Counted from the first letter of the stretch, positions 48,505 to 57,367 are shown. The stretch: DNA of 64,000 bases from Bradyrhizobium sp. CCBAU 53421 (GCF_015291625.1 NZ_CP030047.1:7254001-7318000), one strand, 5' to 3'. The notes: generated by a model not told the origin, from the letters alone. Numbers and translations: made by a program.

Positions 48505-50487
48505 TCAGAGCTCCATACCGTCATTCGGGTCCATAGCGACTTGACGCGCGACGCCACGCGTCTGCATAAGTCGAGACTGGCAGACCGCATCCTCGTCGTC
48601 GTCAAGAACGGCAGCAAATTCCTCTGCCGGCGTCGGTTCGGTCGTTTCCTTGACGATCGCGACGTGATCGGGGAGTTCCGGCTCTCGACGGAGCCCGCTG
48701 TTCGCCGTGTCTTTCTCAGCCTCCGCGGCTTTGTCAGTTGAACCTCCCGCCGGCTTTAGCGTTCGGAGCGCTGACCATCCGTCCGTTCGCGATGATCGGC
48801 CGGCCCTCGCCGGATCAGGGGGAGGTAGAACCCGCTCGGCGAATCGCCGATCCTCGTAGTAGCGGACCTTCTTCGCCCGGATCGGCGGCGTGCCCGCCAC
48901 CATGACGATCTCGTCCATCGGCGGAAGCTGCATGACTTCGCCCGGGGTCAAAAGCGGCCTTGCCGTCTCCTGGCGCGAGACCATGAGGTGACCGAGCCAA
49001 GGGTTCAACCTGTGCCCGGCGTAGTTCTTCATGGCCCGCATCTCGGTCGCCGTACCCAAGGCGTCGGACACACGTTTGGCCGTCCGCTCGTCGTTGGTCG
49101 CGAAGCTGACGCGGACGTGGCAGTTGTCGAGGATGGCGTTGTTAGGCCCATAGGCCTTCTCGATCTGATTGAGCGATTGCGCGATCAAGAAGCTCTTGAT
49201 GCCGTACCCCGCCATGAAGGCGAGCGCGGACTCGAAAAAATCGAGCCGCCCTAGCGCTGGGAACTCGTCGAGCATCATCAGGACTCGATGCCGGCGGTCG
49301 CAGGCGTGCAGGTCCTCGGTTAGGCGACGACCAATCTGGTTCAGCACCAGACGGATCAACGGCTTGGTCCGTGAGATATCGGATGGCGGCACTACGAGAT
49401 ACAACGTTGTAGGGTGGCTATCTGCGATCAGATCGGCGATCCGCCAATCGCAACGGCAGGTCACCTGGGCCACCACGGGATCACGGTACAGCCCGAGAAA
49501 CGACATCGCCGTGGACAGGACACCAGAACGTTCATTTTCCGACTTATTGAGGAGTTCGCGCGCGGTCGATGCGACCACGGGATGAGCGCCCTGCTCGCCG
49601 AGGTGCCGAGCGGTCATCATCGCCTTTAGAGTGGCTTCGATCGGCCGCTTCGGGTCGGAAAGAAAAGCTGCGACGCCGGCCAAGGTCTTGTCTGTCTCGG
49701 CATAGAGGACATGGAGTATGGCGCCGACCAGAAGCGAATGACTGGTCTTCTCCCAATGGTTCCGCTTGTCGAGCGAGCCTTCGGGGTCGACCAGGACGTC
49801 GGCGACGTTCTGGACGTCGCGAACCTCCCATTCCCCGCGCCGGACCTCGATGAGCGGGTTGTAAGCTGAGGACTTCGGATTGGTCGGGTCGAACAGCAGG
49901 ACGCGGCCGTGACGAGAGCGAAAGCCCGCGGTCAGTTGCCAGTTCTCACCTTTGATGTCGTGGACGATGGCCGAGCCCGACCATGCCAACAATGAGGGGA
50001 CGACGAGACCGACACCTTTGCCCGACCGGGTAGGTGCAAAACACAGTACGTGTTCCGGTCCGTCATGGCGGAGGTAGTCGCGGTCGAGTTTGCCAAGCAC
50101 AACGCCATCCGGACCGAGAAGTCCGGCCGCTCGAACCTCTTCGGCATCAGCCCAGCGCGCCGAACCATAGGTTTCGACGTTCTTGGCTTCACGCGCGCGC
50201 CACACCGACATGCCGATCGCCACCGCGATCGACACGAAGGTCCCTGACGCCGCGATGAAGGCCCCCTCGACAAAGATTTGAGGCGCGTAGGCGTCGTAGA
50301 CGAACCACCACCAGAAGAAGATTGGCGGGTAATAGATCTTGAAGCCCAATAGTTCGAACCAAGGCCGCCCAAGCTCCGGTTGCCAAGCGAGTCGCCAGGC
50401 CGTCCACTCGGTGGCTCCCCAGATGGCCAACAAAACGATCAGGCCGACAACGATGACCTGTCCCCAGAGGATTTTGGTTCCGGACAT
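48505..50487 (-). CDS. traG: type IV coupling protein TraG (VirD4-like)
   Basis: A 660-aa ATPase that links the relaxosome to the mating channel. Two N-terminal membrane segments (residues ~10-28 and ~75-95) are followed by Walker A FAPTRSGKGVGLVVP (near residue 155) and the conserved SAIVHDIKGENWQLTAGFRSRHGRVLLFDP. Walker B is VLMMLDEFPALG, followed by FLIAQSLNQIEKAYG. Length and order match TraG of rhizobial ICEs. It lies 36 bp downstream of the relaxase gene. Confidence 0.94.
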   Translation of the reverse strand: MSGTKILWGQVIVVGLIVLLAIWGATEWTAWRLAWQPELGRPWFELLGFKIYYPPIFFWWWFVYDAYAPQIFVEGAFIAASGTFVSIAVAIGMSVWRAREAKNVETYGSARWADAEEVRAAGLLGPDGVVLGKLDRDYLRHDGPEHVLCFAPTRSGKGVGLVVPSLLAWSGSAIVHDIKGENWQLTAGFRSRHGRVLLFDPTNPKSSAYNPLIEVRRGEWEVRDVQNVADVLVDPEGSLDKRNHWEKTSHSLLVGAILHVLYAETDKTLAGVAAFLSDPKRPIEATLKAMMTARHLGEQGAHPVVASTARELLNKSENERSGVLSTAMSFLGLYRDPVVAQVTCRCDWRIADLIADSHPTTLYLVVPPSDISRTKPLIRLVLNQIGRRLTEDLHACDRRHRVLMMLDEFPALGRLDFFESALAFMAGYGIKSFLIAQSLNQIEKAYGPNNAILDNCHVRVSFATNDERTAKRVSDALGTATEMRAMKNYAGHRLNPWLGHLMVSRQETARPLLTPGEVMQLPPMDEIVMVAGTPPIRAKKVRYYEDRRFAERVLPPPDPARAGRSSRTDGWSALRTLKPAGGSTDKAAEAEKDTANSGLRREPELPDHVAIVKETTEPTPAEEFAAVLDDDEDAVCQSRLMQTRGVARQVAMDPNDGMEL

Positions 50488-50523
50488 CCCAAACGCCCTT
50501 CCGCAACTAAATTGGAGAGATTG

Positions 50524-52287
50524 CTAGAGGCCAAGGTCGCGCTTGCGGCCAAGGTCCCATTCGATGCCGCCGCCGTCCTTCACGACGCCGGCGACGTGCC
50601 GGCCGAGCCTCTTTTCGAGTTCACGCGACCAGGGCACGAGTTGGAAGCCGAGCCCATTATCGATCATGGCGAATCGTCCCGAGGTGAGCGTCAGTCGCTG
50701 GCGATACGTGCCCGCCACATGCGCCCCGGAGGCGGCCTTCATGTGAGGTAGACCGGTGTCGGCCGACACCTTTGTTGCCACCTCCTCGACTTCGCGTCGG
50801 CGTAATGTGTTCAGGAGGTCTCGCTGCAAGATGACGCGTTGGCCTTGCCGCCGAGCCAGGCCCTCCTGAACCAGATGCTCGGTCCGGGCTTCCATGGCAT
50901 CGCGGGTCTCACGGCCGAATCCGCCCATGGCGAGCGGCATCGGATCGCGTTCGACGAGCCGGTGGTCGAGCCAGGTCGCGCCCTTGGCGGTGACCTGCGC
51001 CCCAAGATCGATATCGGAACGGGGCGCGAGCACCAGGGTGGGACGCAGATCGCCGGCTTGACCGAAGCGTCGGACTTCGACGATGCCGCCGACCGGTGGC
51101 GCATGTTCGAAGGCCTCGAGCCCTCGAAAGCGCACGTGGTGAGCGCGTCCGTCTGTTCCATCGATCGTGGCGTAGGCCTCGCCGGTCAGTTCGTCGTGCA
51201 ATCCACGATCGACCAGTCGTCCGATAATCTGGGATGTCGGCTGTCCGCCGTCGATGACGAAGTCGGCAACGCCGCGCGCTTCCCCGCGCTCGGTAAAGGC
51301 GCGGTGCACGGTCTTGATGATATCGCCGCGCATGCCGAGGTCGCGCAAGCTACGCTCGGCCTCGAGCCCTACCATCCATTCCCCAGGTAGCGCGGATGCG
51401 GCCAGGCCCATCTTCTCCAGTTGTTGAAGGCGACCGACCATCAGGCGCCGGATCTCGGGGTCGGACCTGCCGGGATTCTCTGGGCGAAGATCGATAGTGC
51501 CGGTCTCGTCTGCCATCAGCCGGATCTCCCGATCGAGCCGCGTCCATCGTTCCGCCGTGACTTCCCTCTCCAGCGAATTGCGAATCTCATGCTCCGGTTT
51601 TGGCCCCAGTTCGATGGCGACCAGTTCCTCGGCGCGTGAGCGCAGTCCCCTGCTGATGTAGTCGCGGGAGATCACGAGATCCGCCCCGTCCTTATCTACT
51701 CCACGAATGAGAAGATGGACGTGAGGGTTGTCGGTATTCCAATGATCGACAGCCACCCAATCGAGCCGCGTGGCGAGATCGGTCTCCATCTGCGTGGCGA
51801 GATCGCGGGTAAAGGCGCGCAGGTCGTTCATGTCGCCGGCATCCTCCGGTGAGACGATGAATCTGAAATGATGCCGGTCGTCCTTGCACCGTTCTGCGAA
51901 AGCCGCGCTATCGGCGCGGTCGCTACCCGCATCGAACATCTCGGCCCGCTCACCACCCCGAGTCACGCCGTCGCGCTTCAGATATGAGAGGTGGGCGGTC
52001 AGTGATGCTGAACGGAAGGCTCGCCCTTTATGCCGAACCACGCGCGCCTTCACCACAACGCGCCGCGTCGGGCTGAACAATCTGGCGCGGCTGAAGGCGA
52101 GGCGCCCGCGGCCAAACGTCGAGCGCCCATAGGCCGCCGAACGCCTGCCGGCCACAGCCTGCCCCGAGGTGTGCCCTGCTTTCTTCGCCGCCCGCAGCAC
52201 CTGGTTGATGAAGCTCTTCGGCTTCGGCGTGCGCGTGCTGCGAATGCGCCCAGGCCGAATACGCAGGTCGCTATCGGCCGCGGTCAC
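50524..52287 (-). CDS. relaxase / mobilisation nuclease (VirD2-like, DUF3363)
   Basis: A 587-aa relaxase that nicks oriT and pilots the transferred strand. It starts (GTG) TAADSDLRIRPGRIRSTRTPKPKSFINQVLRAAKKAGH, an N-terminus shared by this family. A candidate nucleophile Tyr is in LTAHLSYLKRDGV (Y102). The metal-binding histidines are in VDHWNTDNPHVHLLIRG (H182, H189, H191). The C-terminal half corresponds to DUF3363. The start overlaps the stop of a small upstream frame (GTGA). It leads the block relaxase-traG-copG-trb. Confidence 0.92.
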   Translation of the reverse strand: MTAADSDLRIRPGRIRSTRTPKPKSFINQVLRAAKKAGHTSGQAVAGRRSAAYGRSTFGRGRLAFSRARLFSPTRRVVVKARVVRHKGRAFRSASLTAHLSYLKRDGVTRGGERAEMFDAGSDRADSAAFAERCKDDRHHFRFIVSPEDAGDMNDLRAFTRDLATQMETDLATRLDWVAVDHWNTDNPHVHLLIRGVDKDGADLVISRDYISRGLRSRAEELVAIELGPKPEHEIRNSLEREVTAERWTRLDREIRLMADETGTIDLRPENPGRSDPEIRRLMVGRLQQLEKMGLAASALPGEWMVGLEAERSLRDLGMRGDIIKTVHRAFTERGEARGVADFVIDGGQPTSQIIGRLVDRGLHDELTGEAYATIDGTDGRAHHVRFRGLEAFEHAPPVGGIVEVRRFGQAGDLRPTLVLAPRSDIDLGAQVTAKGATWLDHRLVERDPMPLAMGGFGRETRDAMEARTEHLVQEGLARRQGQRVILQRDLLNTLRRREVEEVATKVSADTGLPHMKAASGAHVAGTYRQRLTLTSGRFAMIDNGLGFQLVPWSRELEKRLGRHVAGVVKDGGGIEWDLGRKRDLGL

Positions 52288-52517
52288 AGGCGGCCCTCCA
52301 GGCGGGCGAAAGCGCCTACAGTGCCGAGATTGTCCTTGATTGCATTGTTAAAGATGCAAGGCGCGGCACGCGCCGCGACCGACCGGCACGCCAGAACCCA
52401 AGCCATGTCAATGGCTTGCGGTTCGACCGGCGAGCCCCTTTTATCTCGCCTTCCTAATCGGGTGTTCAAAGTCAACTCATTCCTACGCTTTTCTTCGACT
52501 CTTCGCACTTCAGCCAT
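52284..52517 (-). CDS. possible small protein coupled to the relaxase
   Basis: A 77-aa basic reading frame (MAEVRRVEEKRRNELTLNTR...) with a good ribosome-binding site (AGGGAGTCTGTC before the ATG) and a stop overlapping the relaxase start as GTGA. No family is recognised. Coupling and position suggest a relaxosome accessory, but the same DNA would also be the natural place for oriT, so it may be non-coding. Confidence 0.35.
   Translation of the reverse strand: MAEVRRVEEKRRNELTLNTRLGRRDKRGSPVEPQAIDMAWVLACRSVAARAAPCIFNNAIKDNLGTVGAFARLEGRL
52340..52374. other. paired small hairpins, candidate oriT neighbourhood
   Basis: TTGCAT-N8-ATGCAA (52340-52359) is followed directly by GGCGCG-GCA-CGCGCC (52360-52374), about 55 bp upstream of the relaxase start. 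Adjacent inverted repeats beside the relaxase gene are a usual oriT layout. No clear IncP-type nic sequence is visible, so this is tentative. Confidence 0.35.
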
Positions 52518-52654
52518 GACAGACTCCCTGCATCGACAACACGCAAACGTCTCCACACACCGCGCTTGCGATCGCATTCACCGGGCGGGGTCCATGCGTT
52601 CCTTCTTCGGCACTTGGACCGTCGCATGCTCTTCATCAGGTTGGTAAACAGGGC

Positions 52655-53471
52655 CGTCCAAGCGGTCCGGCGCTCTTGTCCTCCCCGAGCCGAGGGCGCA
52701 CCAAGTTCCGGACGGCTGTGGGTGTATGCCTGCGATCAATGGAGCTGGGCTGGGCCTGAGCCCCCGGCTGCAGTTTATGTGTTCGCGCACGACCGGAAGG
52801 CGGAGCGTCCGGCGGCGCATCTGACGCATCTCAAAGGCATTCTGCACGTCGACGGATACGCAGGATTCTATCGGCTGACTGACGCCGGAAACATCATCCT
52901 CGCCGCGTGTTGGGCGTACACCAGGCGCAAGTCCTACGAAGTTGCGCAGTCCCAGGACATGCCCGTGTCCGAGGACATGCCCGTCGCGCACGAGGCCCTG
53001 CGGCGCATCGCTAGCCTCTATGCCGTCGAAGCGCAGGTGCATGGTCAATCGGCGGCGCATCGGCTGGCGATGCGGCACGCATTCGCCAAGCCGATCGTTG
53101 ACAGCCTTCGCCCTTGGCTCGAGATGCAGCCTCCTCAACTGCCCGGCCGCGGCAATCTCGGCGAAGCGATCGGTTATGCACTGTCGCACTGGGATGGATT
53201 GACCCGCTTCCTCCATGAGTGCTGCATCGAACTTGACACGAACTCCGTCGAGCGGGCGATCCGACCCGTGGCGTTCGGACGCAAGAACAATCTCTTCGAC
53301 GAGAACGATGGCGGTAGGGAGCGACGGGCGATCCTCTGTTCGCTCATTGCAACGTGTATGCCCAACCACGTCGAGCTTTACGCATTCTTGCGCGGCATGC
53401 TGCAGCGCATGGTCGACGGGCTTCTGCCGTGGAACGGGAGCCCCGCGGGACTTGCCGCTGGCACCGCCTGA
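52655..53471 (+). pseudogene. IS66-family transposase remnant (C-terminal part)
   Basis: From about 52716, LWVYACDQWSWAGPEPPAAVYVFAHDRKAERPAAHLTHLKGILHVDGYAGF and the later FLHECCIELDTNSVERAIRPVAFGRKNNLF are IS66 TnpC signatures, with the DDE Asp in HVDGYAGF. The N-terminal half, the IS66 accessory genes and terminal repeats are absent. Just before, the expected PGRGRTKTGR-type lead-in is recognisable only in another frame (SPSRGRTKFRT), so a frameshift lies near 52705. It is a dead fragment separating the relaxase from the transglycosylase gene. Confidence 0.82.
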
Positions 53472-53851
53472 GCAAAGCCAGACTATCGCTAAACGACGAA
53501 CATGAGACCGCGAGTAATTGCAATTGCCGTCCTTTGTAACGATATTACATGACGTTCTAAAATTACGATGTGATGGGGTTATAGAGGTTACGTAGTCTTC
53601 GCGAAGCGGGACGGATACTGCGCTGCTCTCCGAGACCATCGCAAAAGGGGAAGCTGCTATAGCTGAGTCCCACACAGAGTAGGAGTTCTCTGGCTCGAAG
53701 AATTGCCACGTGAGGCCGTTAAGTACGTCAAGATACGACGTCGTGTGCAGCCTCCGGACGCGGACGCATATCGTCGTGTTGCCCCCAGTCCCAGGTTTCC
53801 GGCCGTTTTCCTCGCTGAACCACGCGATCGCCTCCCAAGCCGCACAGCTGA
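53472..53851. other. no gene seen
   Basis: About 380 bp between the IS66 remnant and the transglycosylase gene. A minus-strand frame runs through here into the antisense of the transposase but shows no family resemblance, so nothing is called. Confidence 0.4.
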
Positions 53852-54742
53852 TCATCGCCCTGCTCCCGAGTTCGACCGGGCGACAAACATGTCAGTGGCC
53901 TTGGGGACCATCTGCAAAACATCTCGCGACCAGATTGCAGTCGTTGCGCCGCTCGAGAATAGGAACGTCGGCTTCCGATCGCCCGCCTTGACTGGGTCAA
54001 TTCGCCCGACGAACAGCGTCGCAGCTGCTGATGGCTGCTGGCTCGCGGCCCAAGTTGCTGGCAGTTCGATGCCAAGCAGATTTGCAAGCTTGGCCACATA
54101 TACTCGCGTCTCGTCTGACAAAGGAGCGCCCGCGAGATGCCCGTCGTAGCAAGTTGGCCCCGCGTTGTACGCGGCGAACGCCCCGGGCGAACCATAGCGG
54201 TCCAGCAGTTCGCGGAGATATGCCGTGCCGGCCAGAATGTTGTTGCGCGGATCGTAGGGATCGCTGCCGAGATGATAGCGTTCGCGAAGTTCCGCCCAGG
54301 TCGCCGGCATGATCTGCATCAGGCCGATTGCGCCCTTTGGCGACTTCGCTTGTACGTCACCAGCGCTTTCGATGCTAATGACTGAACTGATCAAGTTTTC
54401 CGGAACTGCAAAGCGTTTTGACGCTTCGTAGACGAAAGCTGCAAACGGCTTGCTCGTCTGAGAGACCGCTCGAACGGTAGTCGATCCATTCTCGGTCAGA
54501 CCAACACTATGCGACGCAGTCAAAATGAGCAGCAGTGACACGACAGCGCAAACACGCACGCCCGGTCGAACCAAAGATGGCGAGTTCGCGCCCGTCCAGC
54601 GTAAAGCTGCTTCACGTCGGCCGTTCGGCCGCCTTGGACCGCCGCCGCACGCGTCGGCTTTGCAGACCTTGACCGGGACGGAGGAATGGTCCCCAAATCG
54701 ATCGAACAGAGGAATGGCGTGGCGACCACGTGAAACCCGCAC
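53852..54742 (-). CDS. lytic transglycosylase (conjugation-associated, VirB1-like)
   Basis: A 296-aa exported muramidase that opens peptidoglycan for the transfer channel. After a membrane/signal segment (VCAVVSLLLILTASHSVGL) the SLT domain has the catalytic Glu in NLISSVISIESAGDVQAKSPKGAIGLMQIMPATWAELRERY, then DPRNNILAGTAYLRELLDRYGSPGAFAAYNAG. The GTG at 54742 has GGGAGG seven bases upstream and starts just after the traF stop; a GTG 21 bp earlier would overlap traF. The C-terminal ~70 residues are not recognised. Confidence 0.87.
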   Translation of the reverse strand: MRVSRGRHAIPLFDRFGDHSSVPVKVCKADACGGGPRRPNGRREAALRWTGANSPSLVRPGVRVCAVVSLLLILTASHSVGLTENGSTTVRAVSQTSKPFAAFVYEASKRFAVPENLISSVISIESAGDVQAKSPKGAIGLMQIMPATWAELRERYHLGSDPYDPRNNILAGTAYLRELLDRYGSPGAFAAYNAGPTCYDGHLAGAPLSDETRVYVAKLANLLGIELPATWAASQQPSAAATLFVGRIDPVKAGDRKPTFLFSSGATTAIWSRDVLQMVPKATDMFVARSNSGAGR

Positions 54743-54744
54743 GA

Positions 54745-55257
54745 TCAGTCCTCCCACGTCCACAGCGGGATGGCACGGCCGATCACGGCCGAGGCCGGAA
54801 GAAGTCCAAAATATCGGCCGTCAAGGGAGCCGTCCGACTGCCAATTCATGACAAAGAGCTCGCCGTCTCCGACGACGCGGCACCCCTGCCATTTCGGCAG
54901 CGGCCGGCCGCGTCCGTCGCGATCCCGCGCCTCGCCCATTGCAATGTCGTCGACCGAAATCGCGGTTCCGCTTCTGCAGACCGTCTGCCCGGGCAGCGCC
55001 AAGACTCGCTTGAGCATAGGGACGCCGAGCGGCAGATAGCCGTTGAAGTCGAGAAAGGTCGCAAGCGGTTCCGGCGGCTGAACGGCGACCAGCTCTGTAA
55101 CAAAGAAGTGCTTCGCTGGTCGTAAGCCATAGAGACCGATCGGCACGCTTGCCGATGCATTCCAAATGTAGATCGGCAGCGGCTCCAGAGCGATCGTCGC
55201 GACAAGAGCGGTGACAACGGCAAACGTCGTGGCCAACGTCAACAGGCGGCTCGTCAT
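54745..55257 (-). CDS. traF: S26-family signal peptidase TraF (conjugative pilin maturation)
   Basis: A 170-aa membrane peptidase. An N-terminal anchor (LLTLATTFAVVTALVATIAL) is followed by NASASVPIGLYGL, whose Ser is the expected nucleophile. LPLGVPMLKRVLALPGQTVCRSG holds the Lys general base, and ELFVMNWQSDGSLDGRYFGLLPASAVIGRAIPLW is the conserved C-terminal box. It cyclises TrbC-type pilin in RP4-like systems. The ATG at 55257 overlaps the DUF2840 stop (ATGA). Confidence 0.9.
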   Translation of the reverse strand: MTSRLLTLATTFAVVTALVATIALEPLPIYIWNASASVPIGLYGLRPAKHFFVTELVAVQPPEPLATFLDFNGYLPLGVPMLKRVLALPGQTVCRSGTAISVDDIAMGEARDRDGRGRPLPKWQGCRVVGDGELFVMNWQSDGSLDGRYFGLLPASAVIGRAIPLWTWED

Positions 55258-55718
55258 CGCATCACCCTTTGACGATGGAGCCAAGCCTGGTGGCGGCCCT
55301 TCGTGTATGGACGCGGGTTTTCGTTGACGGACAGGCGATTGTGAACGTGATGCCAATGATCGGGCGCTACATCAGCCGGATCGATGCCCAGCGCATCGAT
55401 CGCGTCGATCATCTGCAGCACCCGTTCGACCTTAGGCCAGCCGGAGAGTCGTAGCAAAATCTCTCCGCCCGGCGTCACATAGGGCACGGTCGAGCAGCGC
55501 TGTCCCGCTGCGACCGCGCGCAAGATGTCGATCCGCGAAATGACCGTACCAAAGTCGTTGGAGGTCCAACGGACAAAGGCAAAGATGCCGCCAGCTGCAA
55601 ATGACAGGATACGCCGGTGGCGATCGAGCTTCCGTTCTTTGACAATGCGACCGAAACGAATGCGGTTTTCAATACGCTTTTCGAGCCACAGCACTTCCAC
55701 TTCGGTGAGATCGCTCAT
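55254..55718 (-). CDS. DUF2840-family protein
   Basis: A 154-aa soluble protein (SDLTEVEVLWLEKRIENRIRFGRIVKERKLDRHRRILSF...). DUF2840 proteins lie next to traF in this ICE class; their role is unknown. Features include FAFVRWTSNDFGTVISRIDILRAV and a basic C-terminus. Start and stop overlap both neighbours by 4 bp, so it belongs to a tightly coupled run with traF and the short frame upstream. Confidence 0.85.
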   Translation of the reverse strand: MSDLTEVEVLWLEKRIENRIRFGRIVKERKLDRHRRILSFAAGGIFAFVRWTSNDFGTVISRIDILRAVAAGQRCSTVPYVTPGGEILLRLSGWPKVERVLQMIDAIDALGIDPADVAPDHWHHVHNRLSVNENPRPYTKGRHQAWLHRQRVMR

Positions 55719-55906
55719 GCCTCCGCTCCCTGAAGCTCGAACTGGGAACCGTGTGCTTCGGGCTTGGTGAAGCGGATGCGCCGCGTCGGAAGGTGGGTAG
55801 GACTCGCGATCCGGCGCGGCGCGAGATCGCAAGGAAGTGCACGAAACAAGTCAAGCTGCTCACGCTCGAGGCGGCGGTAGTGCGCTGGGGATTTGCTGAC
55901 GGACAT
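55715..55906 (-). pseudogene. truncated replication initiator (repA) start joined to an unknown tail
   Basis: A 63-aa frame. Residues 10-30 (YRRLEREQLDLFRALPCDLAPR) match the N-terminus of the replication initiator protein A carried by this ICE class, where the sequence would go on for ~280 more residues. Here it changes at residue ~31 to an unrelated 33-residue tail that ends in an ATGA overlap with the DUF2840 gene. repA and parA normally lie between the AlpA-like and DUF2840 genes, so a deletion has probably removed most of repA and all or most of parA. Confidence 0.65.
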
Positions 55907-55909
55907 GGC

Positions 55910-56188
55910 CTAGCGCCGCTCTTTACCAGCATAGGGAATTGGCGCATGCCGCTTTGCGGGCAGTACGGTGCCGGCACCGGGATCGGAGGTCGATTTCTTC
56001 CTGCCCAGTTTGGCCCAGGCTGTCAGGTCGGCTACTGAGTAGACCACACGCCCGCCGATCTTGTGGTATTCCGGACCGGTTCCGTACGTTCGATGTTTTT
56101 CCAAAGTGCGGCCGGACAAACTCAAAAAGCGCGCGGCTTCGGACGTACGAAGGTACCGCGGCGGCTTATCCGTGTTCAGATCGGACAT
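55910..56188 (-). CDS. AlpA-like helix-turn-helix (excisionase-type) DNA-binding protein
   Basis: A 92-aa protein. RYLRTSEAARFLSLSGRTLEKHRTYGTGPEYHKIGGRVVYSVADLTAWAKLGRK is a MerR-like winged HTH of the AlpA/excisionase class. In related elements such proteins regulate excision or the replication-partition genes that follow. Here the genes that should follow (repA, parA) are deleted to a remnant starting 3 bp downstream. Confidence 0.87.
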   Translation of the reverse strand: MSDLNTDKPPRYLRTSEAARFLSLSGRTLEKHRTYGTGPEYHKIGGRVVYSVADLTAWAKLGRKKSTSDPGAGTVLPAKRHAPIPYAGKERR

Positions 56189-56367
56189 CTGAAAAGCTCC
56201 GTGATCGTCTGGAGCGCGAACGAGGTTCGCCGCGCGTCGACGGCCACAATCGCGGAGCAGCAGTGCTTAGGGGGATGCCGAAGATGACGGGGGCATTTTC
56301 GATACCCCCACGGAAGACGTATTCGTTCTCGCGCTCGGATCGTAGAAGCTTATGACGAGATGCACAG

Positions 56368-56925
56368 TCAGCCTCGAAATGTCCGCGGAGCAGATCGCAT
56401 ATCGCGACATCGCATCTCCAAATGCGGGTAGTTGAGACTAAAATGCGGTACAAGCTTCTCGACAAGGCCATCAGGCAGGCTGGTCAGCTGGTTACCGCTA
56501 AGATTGAGCGATTAAAGCGTGCTCGGAAGGGGAGCTGGCAAGTTGGCCAATTGATTGCTGCTGACATCGAGTTCGATGAGCCCCCTGAGTAGGGATTCGG
56601 GGAGCTCGGTCAGCTGATTTCCACTAACCGCGAGCGAGGTGAGCCTGCTCGGGAGAGCGTCGGGCAGGCTACTGAGTCGGTTGTCGTTTGCGTTCAGGAT
56701 CTCGAGCCCAGCCGGAAGGTTGGCGGGCAGACTGGTCAAGCTGTTATCGGCCACCTCTAGCCGGGAGAGGGTCGCCGGCAGAGCGTCCGGCAAACTGGTC
56801 AACCGGTTATGGCTAATGAGAAGATGCTGGAGACCGGGTGGGAACGTAGCGGGCATCCCCTCTGCAGCTTTTGAGCAACACGCAAGCACCAAGTAACGAT
56901 AGGTTGCAGTATTTAGATACGGCAT
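56368..56925 (-). pseudogene. leucine-rich-repeat protein (IpaH/NopM-like LRR) broken by an in-frame stop
   Basis: From the ATG at 56925 the frame runs to a TAA at 56512-56514 and contains at least five LRR units of the IpaH/SspH/NopM type, such as LQHLLISHNRLTSLPDALP, LSRLEVADNSLTSLPANLP, LEILNANDNRLSSLPDALP and LTSLAVSGNQLTELPESL. In the same frame the repeat pattern continues past the stop (SLNLSGNQLTSLPDGL) to a TGA at 56368, so a single base change broke the gene. The C-terminal E3 ligase domain of IpaH/NopM is not seen. A longer in-frame start at 57054 is possible. Confidence 0.75.
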
Positions 56926-56981
56926 TTCGCTGGCTTGAGCGAGGAAATTAATGCTTTCAGAGGTTGTGCTACAATCTAGCA

Positions 56982-57065
56982 ATGGCAGAACAGCCTGAAA
57001 TTGCGCCACTATCAGGAACGACAAGGGACAGTTTCTTCCCGGTGTATCAAGCAACCCCGCACTAA
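56982..57065 (+). CDS. possible 27-aa leader-like peptide
   Basis: MAEQPEIAPLSGTTRDSF... reads for 27 codons and its TAA overlaps the next ATG (TAATG at 57063-57067). TACAAT at 56970-56975 could serve as a -10 box. It is the first of a short + strand series that ends at a perfect terminator. Real coding status is uncertain. Confidence 0.3.
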   Translation: MAEQPEIAPLSGTTRDSFFPVYQATPH

Positions 57066-57367
57066 TGGAGCAGTTGCTTACTGATCTCCTTCCTGATCTT
57101 CAAAAGCTGCACAAGCAGAGCAAGAACTAAGCCGCCAAGAAGAAGATACTGCTCTACATCGAGCGCATCCACGAAGCACTGGGATCACCGCAATGAGGAA
57201 GTTGGTCGAGTACGAATTGTCTTGCCTGACGGCACCAGCGCTATGAGTTCATCGAACCCAAGAACGACATGAGCGTGATGCAGCAAATCAACTTGGCAAT
57301 GAAGATGCACGGCGCAGTGAAAGCGCATCCAGTACAGCCTGGTCTATTCGATACCCCGCCTGATTAG
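57065..57367 (+). pseudogene. degenerate small gene with three in-frame stops
   Basis: From the ATG at 57065 one frame gives EQLLTDLLPDLQKLHKQSKN, stop, AAKKKILLYIERIHEALGSPQ, stop, a short stretch, stop, then YEFIEPKNDMSVMQQINLAMK...GLFDTPPD ending at TAG 57367. The segments are protein-like in one continuous frame, suggesting a decayed gene of ~100 codons of unknown family. An intrinsic terminator follows at once. Confidence 0.45.

Noticed and set aside
52578..53855. Minus-strand frame of about 425 codons over the IS66 remnant and the following gap
   Set aside because: Most of it is antisense to recognisable transposase sequence; the part in the gap resembles no family.
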